From Erythrobacter sp. CCH5-A1 (GTDB lineage: Bacteria > Pseudomonadota > Alphaproteobacteria > Sphingomonadales > Sphingomonadaceae), in contig NZ_LSKQ01000001.1 of the NCBI RefSeq assembly GCF_001557115.1, positions 1-19,069 on the forward strand: 19,069 nt of DNA, read 5' to 3'. A model generated the notes under the pieces. It searched no databases. It saw only the letters and a list, made by a program, of their open reading frames with translations, and had not been told where the DNA came from. The translations under genes and the position numbers were made by a program. This document shows positions 14,465 to 19,069 of this stretch, piece by piece. The stretch's first letter is position 1; each line of letters opens with the position of its first letter.

Positions 14465-16789
14465 CTAGAACTTATACCCGATGGTCACGCCATAGGTTCG
14501 CGGCTCCTCGAGGAAGCCGTTGACGCCAAATCCCACGATGCTGGAGCTGACAAAGGCGTTTGAGATGTACGTCTTGTTGGCGAGATTCTTGCCGTAGACG
14601 GTCACGCTCCAGCGATCGCCCGGATCGGTGTAGATCAGCGAGGCATTGAGCTTGGTCTTTGCCGGCTGCGACACCTGCGGAACGTTGAAGGCACTGAAAT
14701 AGACCTTATCGACCCACAAGACCTCTCCGCGAAGGGCAAAGGATCCATGGTCCGAGCGCACGGTATATTGTGCCATGGCGTCGACCGTCCATTTGGGGGC
14801 TTGCGGCAGGCGGTTGCCGGCGTTGTTGAAAGCCGGTGCGCCGGTCGCCGGGTCGACGGTGCGCCCGTCACCTCCGGGTCGCGCGGGATCGATACTGATG
14901 AAACTGTCGAACTTGGCGTTGAGATAGGAGCCGGTCAGACCCAGTTCTAAGTCGGGCGTGGGGCGCGCGCGCAACTCGAGCTCGGCACCGTAGATCGTCG
15001 CTGTCGCCGCATTCTCCAGCGCGAGTGACGCGTTGACCACCTTGCCGACCTGGAGATCCTTGTAATCATAATAAAAGCCGGCAAGATTTATGCGGAGCCG
15101 CCGATCGAGGAATTCCGATTTCAGGCCCCCTTCATAGGCCGTGACCTTCTCCGGCTTCACGGGCGGCTGCACGCCGCCGACATTGTAGGTGCCGCTTTTG
15201 AAGCCTCGCGAAACCGAGGCGTAGAGCAAAGCGTCGGGCGTGATTTGATACTCGAGCGCCACTTTCGGCGTGAAGGATCGGAAGGTCTTGTGCGGTTGGC
15301 AGGTCGGGACCGATGGGATATCGGCTCCGCACTGGGCGAGCGGCGCGACGGGATTGGCGGGCGAATAGGGTCGCGCGAGGTCGAACTGAAGCTGTTCGGA
15401 AATGCCTTTTCGCTCGATGCTGTAACGGCCACCGACGACGAGGTGAATCTCCGGGGTCAGATTGTAGGTCGCTTGCCCGAAGATGGCGCCGGCATCAGTC
15501 TCGAGACGCCCGCCGGCATAATAGCCCTGGCGGATGACGCCGGGACCGCCGAAGCCAATATCATTGTAGGGAATGATGATCGCGCCGGCGTCATTTTCGT
15601 GGAAATAAAATGCCCCCAGCAGCCATCGGAACCGGTCGGATTCGGACGAGAGCTGAAACTCCTGGCTGAACTGTTTGTCGTCTTCGTTCTGGAAGATCGG
15701 CGCGAGACGAAAACTGGTGGAATCGAGGTCCGATCCGGTAATGTATTTCGTGCTGCGATAGGCCGTGATCGACTTGGCTGTGACGCCGCCGAATCGATAT
15801 GCAATCTCGCTGCTGACACCCCAGATCGTGCGCCGGTTGAACGGATCGGCTTCGTTTGCGATATCGCGCGGATTGCTTGCGGTGACGCCGCCGAACTGAA
15901 TGCCGAAAGGTGTGATTGTCTGGCCGCTGGCAGTCTGGCCCGCGGGTCCGAAATAATGATAGCCGTTCGCGTTGTCATTTTCTCGATGATAGTCGGCGAT
16001 CAGAGTGATGGTGAGATCGTCGGCGGGTAAAAGCTTCAGCGTACCACGGATCGAACGGGCATTGGTGTCGTCGATCCTAGTGCCGGTCGTGATGTTTCGG
16101 CCATAGCCGTTGCGGTCGTCCGTCGAGAAAGCGATCCGCGCGAGCACTTTATCAGAGACAATCGGGCCGCTGACGGCGCCGTCGAACGCCAAACGACCAT
16201 AGTTGCCGACCGTGACATCGCCATAACCCGAAAACGTGTCGGTGGGCTGGCGCGTTATGAGGTTGATTGAGCCGCCGGTCGCGTTGCGGCCATAGAGCGT
16301 GCCCTGTGGCCCGCGCAGAACTTCCACGCGATCGACGTCGTAGAATGCGCTGAGCGCTGCGGCGCCGCGCGAAATGAACGCGCTGTTGAGGTGGAAAGCG
16401 ATACTTCCCTCGGCGCCGGTGCTGAGGTTGTCGAGGCCGATGCCGCGCAGCGAGATTCTCGCGACGCCGAGCTGCTGGCCGAGGTTGAGATTGGGGACGG
16501 CGGCCTGCAGACCCTCGATGCTGTTGATGCCCGCCTTCGCGAGGTCATTGCCGGATAGGGCCGTCACCGCGAGAGGAATTTTCTGCACCGACTCGCTGCG
16601 CTTCTGCGCAGTCACGATGATGTCCTGAAGACCGGCGCCCTGATCCTGTGCGGCGGGCGTCGATACGGCCTCCGGCTGCGGAGTGCTCGCAGCCGATGAA
16701 GCCGGCTCAGTCTGTGCGTAAGCGCTTGTGCCAACGACCGCAGGCAAAAGAAGTCCGATCCGCGCGGCGCGCGGCCAAAGCTTATCCAT
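14465..16789 (-). CDS. TonB-dependent outer-membrane receptor, cluster 2
   Basis: A second TonB-dependent transporter of 774 residues. The signal peptide covers residues 1 to about 25 (MDKLWPRAAR, a hydrophobic core, then SAYA before QTEP). It is followed by a TonB-box-like QDIIVTAQKR, a plug with VEVLRGPQGTLYGRN, and a beta-barrel ending YGVTIGYKF. The ATG at 16789 has AGGAGGGG eight bases upstream; the frame is open to 16828, but that extension would put extra residues before the signal peptide. It lies between the amidohydrolase (64 nt upstream) and the cyclase-family gene (16 nt downstream), inside one operon. It therefore probably imports the compound these enzymes degrade. It is only distantly similar to the cluster 1 receptor outside the conserved motifs. 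Confidence 0.95.
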   Translation of the reverse strand: MDKLWPRAARIGLLLPAVVGTSAYAQTEPASSAASTPQPEAVSTPAAQDQGAGLQDIIVTAQKRSESVQKIPLAVTALSGNDLAKAGINSIEGLQAAVPNLNLGQQLGVARISLRGIGLDNLSTGAEGSIAFHLNSAFISRGAAALSAFYDVDRVEVLRGPQGTLYGRNATGGSINLITRQPTDTFSGYGDVTVGNYGRLAFDGAVSGPIVSDKVLARIAFSTDDRNGYGRNITTGTRIDDTNARSIRGTLKLLPADDLTITLIADYHRENDNANGYHYFGPAGQTASGQTITPFGIQFGGVTASNPRDIANEADPFNRRTIWGVSSEIAYRFGGVTAKSITAYRSTKYITGSDLDSTSFRLAPIFQNEDDKQFSQEFQLSSESDRFRWLLGAFYFHENDAGAIIIPYNDIGFGGPGVIRQGYYAGGRLETDAGAIFGQATYNLTPEIHLVVGGRYSIERKGISEQLQFDLARPYSPANPVAPLAQCGADIPSVPTCQPHKTFRSFTPKVALEYQITPDALLYASVSRGFKSGTYNVGGVQPPVKPEKVTAYEGGLKSEFLDRRLRINLAGFYYDYKDLQVGKVVNASLALENAATATIYGAELELRARPTPDLELGLTGSYLNAKFDSFISIDPARPGGDGRTVDPATGAPAFNNAGNRLPQAPKWTVDAMAQYTVRSDHGSFALRGEVLWVDKVYFSAFNVPQVSQPAKTKLNASLIYTDPGDRWSVTVYGKNLANKTYISNAFVSSSIVGFGVNGFLEEPRTYGVTIGYKF

Positions 16790-16853
16790 TTCGTAATCCC
16801 CTCCTCGTTGGACGCCGACGCGGTTCATGCGGCGCCTTTGGTTTCCTACCCCG

Positions 16854-18272
16854 CTATGCGGCCAGGTTCTGGCGCGCGGTCTCCTCCATCTCTGCCATTG
16901 CCGTGGTGTTGGGCGGCGGAACGAGCGGACCGCGACGCAGGGCCTGCTCCATGATCCGCTCGCGCGAGCCCTCCGCCATGCGGAGCAACTGCTTGAAGTC
17001 GACGCCAGTCAAGCGACCGTGGCGCTTCACGACCTCGCCGCGCAGGACCACCGTATCGATGTTGGAAACGTTAGCCTGCAGCACGACCGCGCCCACCATG
17101 TCGTTCAGCGGCATGAGGTTGAAGTCGTTGGGCGCGATGAGAACGATATCGCCATCCTTGCCCGGCGTGAGCGATCCCGTGCGATGATCAAGACCCATCG
17201 CTTCCGCGCCGTTGATCGTCATCCACGCGATCGCGTCACGTACCTTGAATGGGATATCCTCAGGCATCCGACCTTGCGCATTGACCGGATCGTTGGCCAG
17301 GACGCGCGCGTCTTGAAGACCGAGGCGTGCCTGCGTGAGTAGGTCGCCACCGTTGCAGGAGATAACGTCGGCCCCAAGTGTAGGCTTGATGCCGACATCG
17401 TGGGCGCGGCCGATCAAGGGGTGGCCCATGCCCATCTGCAGTTCCGTATCGGGCGTGCATGAAACCTTGGCGCCATTATCGGCGAGCAGGCGAAGTTCGT
17501 TGTCTGTCACGGAATTGCAATGCACATGGACCTGGTCGGGTCCAAGGAGTCCGGCCGCCGCGAGTTCCTCTATACCGCTGCAAAAAGCGGAGCCCCAGAA
17601 ACAGTTCGTGTGAATTGTTTGCTGCACGCCAAGTCGGCGGCCTGTCATGATCTCCTTACGCGTCGAATCGAACGGATACATCCCGACCTCGGTGATCGCG
17701 ACCGCCATGCCCAGCCGCTGATCGTCCGACGAAAAATGCTGCGTCCTTATCCGTTCCGCATCGGCGATGCGTTGGTCGACGCTCGTAAAATAAGGCCGGT
17801 CGACCGGTGCTGGATAGAAGCCGTAGGCATAGAGGCCAGCAATCCGGGCGTCCCGCAGGCCGCGGATGGCCTCATCGGCATGTTCCGGACTGTGCGACGT
17901 ATGTGAGAAGTCATAGAGCGTCGTGATCCCGGCGTTCAGAGCTTCTAGGGCGCCGATATAATTGCCCACATAGACATCTTCTGGCGTATAGACGGGCGAG
18001 ATGTTGAAGCGGATGCAGCGCATATACTGCATGAGGCTCATGTCGGCGCAAATCGCGCGTAGCTGAGTCTGCCAAGTATGCCGATGCGTATCGACCATGC
18101 CTGGCATTACAATCGTGCCGGTCGCGTCGATCTCCTCTGCCTCATCATGGTGAAGGTTTTGACCGATCTCAGCGATGCGTCCGTTCACGATCAAAACATC
18201 CCCACTGGGCACGTCGCCGATCGCAGGATCGCCGGTGATGACATAGCCGTTACGGATCAGGATCGGTCTCAC
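16854..18272 (-). CDS. Amidohydrolase-superfamily metal-dependent hydrolase or deaminase
   Basis: A TIM-barrel amidohydrolase of 472 residues, resembling the S-adenosylhomocysteine/atrazine-type deaminase and chlorohydrolase group. It starts with the small beta-sandwich strand ending PGMVDTHRH. Visible metal and active-site residues are His63 and His65 (DTHRHTW), His221 (IHTN), a histidine in HVHCNS (249 or 251) and Asp302 (LGADVIS). The C-terminal part returns to the beta-sandwich (GSLTPGKDGDIVLI). The start is a GTG at 18272 with GGGGAA upstream; no ATG gives a full N-terminus. It is the first gene of cluster 2, with a promoter and palindromic operator directly upstream. It probably hydrolyses or deaminates a ring compound. 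It could act on C-N, C-Cl or C-O bonds, which the sequence alone cannot decide. Confidence 0.92.
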   Translation of the reverse strand: MRPILIRNGYVITGDPAIGDVPSGDVLIVNGRIAEIGQNLHHDEAEEIDATGTIVMPGMVDTHRHTWQTQLRAICADMSLMQYMRCIRFNISPVYTPEDVYVGNYIGALEALNAGITTLYDFSHTSHSPEHADEAIRGLRDARIAGLYAYGFYPAPVDRPYFTSVDQRIADAERIRTQHFSSDDQRLGMAVAITEVGMYPFDSTRKEIMTGRRLGVQQTIHTNCFWGSAFCSGIEELAAAGLLGPDQVHVHCNSVTDNELRLLADNGAKVSCTPDTELQMGMGHPLIGRAHDVGIKPTLGADVISCNGGDLLTQARLGLQDARVLANDPVNAQGRMPEDIPFKVRDAIAWMTINGAEAMGLDHRTGSLTPGKDGDIVLIAPNDFNLMPLNDMVGAVVLQANVSNIDTVVLRGEVVKRHGRLTGVDFKQLLRMAEGSRERIMEQALRRGPLVPPPNTTAMAEMEETARQNLAA

Positions 18273-18337
18273 AGTTTCGTTCCCCTACCATCTATTTTTG
18301 TGACGGAAGCCAGCGTAGGCTGCGCGTCCTTGATCGA

Positions 18338-18359
18338 GTGATACGAACGTTCCACTCAC
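18338..18359. promoter_or_regulatory. 22-bp palindromic operator, probably for the TetR-family regulator
   Basis: The sequence reads GTGA-N3-GAACGTTC-N3-TCAC: symmetric at 16 of 22 positions, with a perfect central 8-bp palindrome. It lies in the 122-nt gap between divergent genes, 35 nt upstream of the regulator start, and covers the spacer and -10 of the opposing promoter. TetR-family proteins usually bind such sites beside their own genes. No second copy was seen in the window. Confidence 0.75.
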
Positions 18360-18366
18360 ATGTCAA
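18338..18366 (-). promoter_or_regulatory. Sigma-70-type promoter of the amidohydrolase operon
   Basis: On the minus strand TTGACA (18366-18361) is a perfect -35 hexamer. Exactly 17 nt later TATCAC (18343-18338) matches 4 of 6 of TATAAT. Transcription would start near 18331 (an A), giving a leader of about 59 nt before the GTG at 18272. The spacer and -10 are covered by a palindrome, so repression by the divergent TetR-type protein is the obvious model. Confidence 0.75.
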
Positions 18367-18394
18367 TTCGGGGCGCTTTTGGGGGAGAAGATGA

Positions 18395-19069
18395 TTGAAA
18401 TTACCAGATATTAAGCCAAAAAAGGCAATCTCCAAGCCGCAAACGGAACGACCGGATCTGCGCGAGCAGATCCTGGACGCCGCCGAGTCGCTGTTCGCGG
18501 ACCGGGGCTATTTCGGCGTTTCGGTGCGAGAAATAACGGATGCAGCGTCCACACGGCTCGCCGCTGTGAATTATCATTTTGGAACCAAGGAAGCGCTGTT
18601 CACGGAAGTCATAGAACGCCGCAGCGCGTGGTTGAACGAAGAGCGGCTGCGAAGGCTTGCGGAGCTGGACCTCGATCCAGATCGCCCGGAAGCATCGGCT
18701 CGACTTCTCATCCGCGCATTTTACGGCCCCCTCTTGAGCCGTTTTGAATCCGGTGAGCCGGGGTGGATGAATTATTGTCGCCTCATCTCACAGATAGCAG
18801 GCGTGCAACTCTGGATGGACGAAATAGTTGCACCGCTATTTGATGAAATATCTCGCCGATATGTCGAGGCGATGATATCTATCAAACCAAAGTCATCGCG
18901 CGATGATGCCTTGCAGGCCTATCAGTTTATTCTGAGCTGTACGCTGTACACATTCGCCGACAATCGCCGGATCGATCACATGTCGGGTGGGCGACTTTCT
19001 TCACGGAACATCTCGGTGACCCTGAAGGCCATGGAGGACTTTTGCGTGGGGGGATTGTTATCGTGTCTT
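18395..19069 (+). CDS. TetR-family transcriptional regulator, 3' end outside the window
   Basis: An open frame of 225 codons running to the window end without a stop. The start is taken as TTG at 18395: a stop codon (TGA) directly precedes it in frame, GGGGGAG lies seven bases upstream, and the next in-frame ATG falls far inside the protein. Residues about 22-73 form the TetR DNA-binding domain (LREQILDAAESLF, then helix-turn-helix residues VREITDAAS and NYHFGTKEALF). The rest is a helical ligand domain with the features of the TetR_C_24-type C-terminus (YTFADNRR, then SGGRLSSR). It is transcribed divergently from the amidohydrolase operon across a shared palindrome. It is therefore probably a repressor of that operon and of itself, released by the substrate or an intermediate. 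The family is certain; the ligand is unknown. Confidence 0.9.
   Translation, partial: MKLPDIKPKKAISKPQTERPDLREQILDAAESLFADRGYFGVSVREITDAASTRLAAVNYHFGTKEALFTEVIERRSAWLNEERLRRLAELDLDPDRPEASARLLIRAFYGPLLSRFESGEPGWMNYCRLISQIAGVQLWMDEIVAPLFDEISRRYVEAMISIKPKSSRDDALQAYQFILSCTLYTFADNRRIDHMSGGRLSSRNISVTLKAMEDFCVGGLLSCL

Noticed and set aside
18338..18362. Possible CRP/FNR-type site (TGTGA...TCAC) in the divergent region
   Set aside because: The arms are 13 bp apart rather than the 6 bp of a CRP site. The central GAACGTTC symmetry and the neighbouring gene point to a TetR operator instead.

Overview
The window looks like a catabolic region of a sphingomonad-type alphaproteobacterium (Novosphingobium/Sphingobium/Sphingomonas relatives). 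The evidence is the G+C-rich DNA, two TonB-dependent receptors of the sphingomonad catabolic type, each leading a set of degradative enzymes, and frequent GTG/TTG starts. This placement is inferred from gene content; there is no rRNA or other marker gene. No tRNA, rRNA, CRISPR array, insertion sequence or integrase was seen.

Cluster 1 (about 1-12270, all leftward). Reading downstream: TonB-dependent receptor (12170-9561), a strong intrinsic terminator (9547-9503), a possible 47-residue small ORF (9474-9331) touching an aldehyde dehydrogenase (9329-7905), a GMC flavoprotein alcohol dehydrogenase (7828-6194), an acyl-CoA synthetase (6064-4520), an enoyl-CoA hydratase/isomerase homologue (4453-3659), an SCP-x-type thiolase (3627-2377), an acyl-CoA dehydrogenase (2339-1194) and an MFE-2-like short-chain dehydrogenase (1088-186). 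Another gene starts at the left edge (ATG at position 3). Together they read as a route from a primary alcohol taken up through the outer membrane, to aldehyde, acid, acyl-CoA and chain shortening. The first steps have the layout of the peg (polyethylene glycol) operons of Sphingopyxis, but here a full beta-oxidation set is attached.

A 41-bp element occurs three times in the same orientation (69-109, 6186-6226, 12230-12270), with 28 of 41 positions identical in all copies. Each copy lies upstream of a leftward gene: the edge gene, the acyl-CoA synthetase and the receptor. It is the best candidate for an operator or promoter module defining an uncharacterised regulon.

Cluster 2 (12714-18272, leftward): a metal-dependent amidohydrolase, a second TonB-dependent receptor, a cyclase-family (kynurenine-formamidase-like) hydrolase and a BKACE/DUF849 beta-keto acid cleavage enzyme, tightly spaced. 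A TetR-family regulator is transcribed divergently from 18395 and runs off the right edge. The 122-bp divergent region holds a TTGACA-N17-TATCAC promoter for cluster 2. A 22-bp palindrome fills its spacer and covers its -10, a textbook repressor-operator arrangement. I infer an uptake-and-ring-opening pathway for a cyclic compound whose opened product is a beta-keto acid. The substrate is unknown.

The 543-bp gap between the clusters (12171-12713) holds the receptor's upstream elements, a weak hairpin after cluster 2, and no convincing gene.
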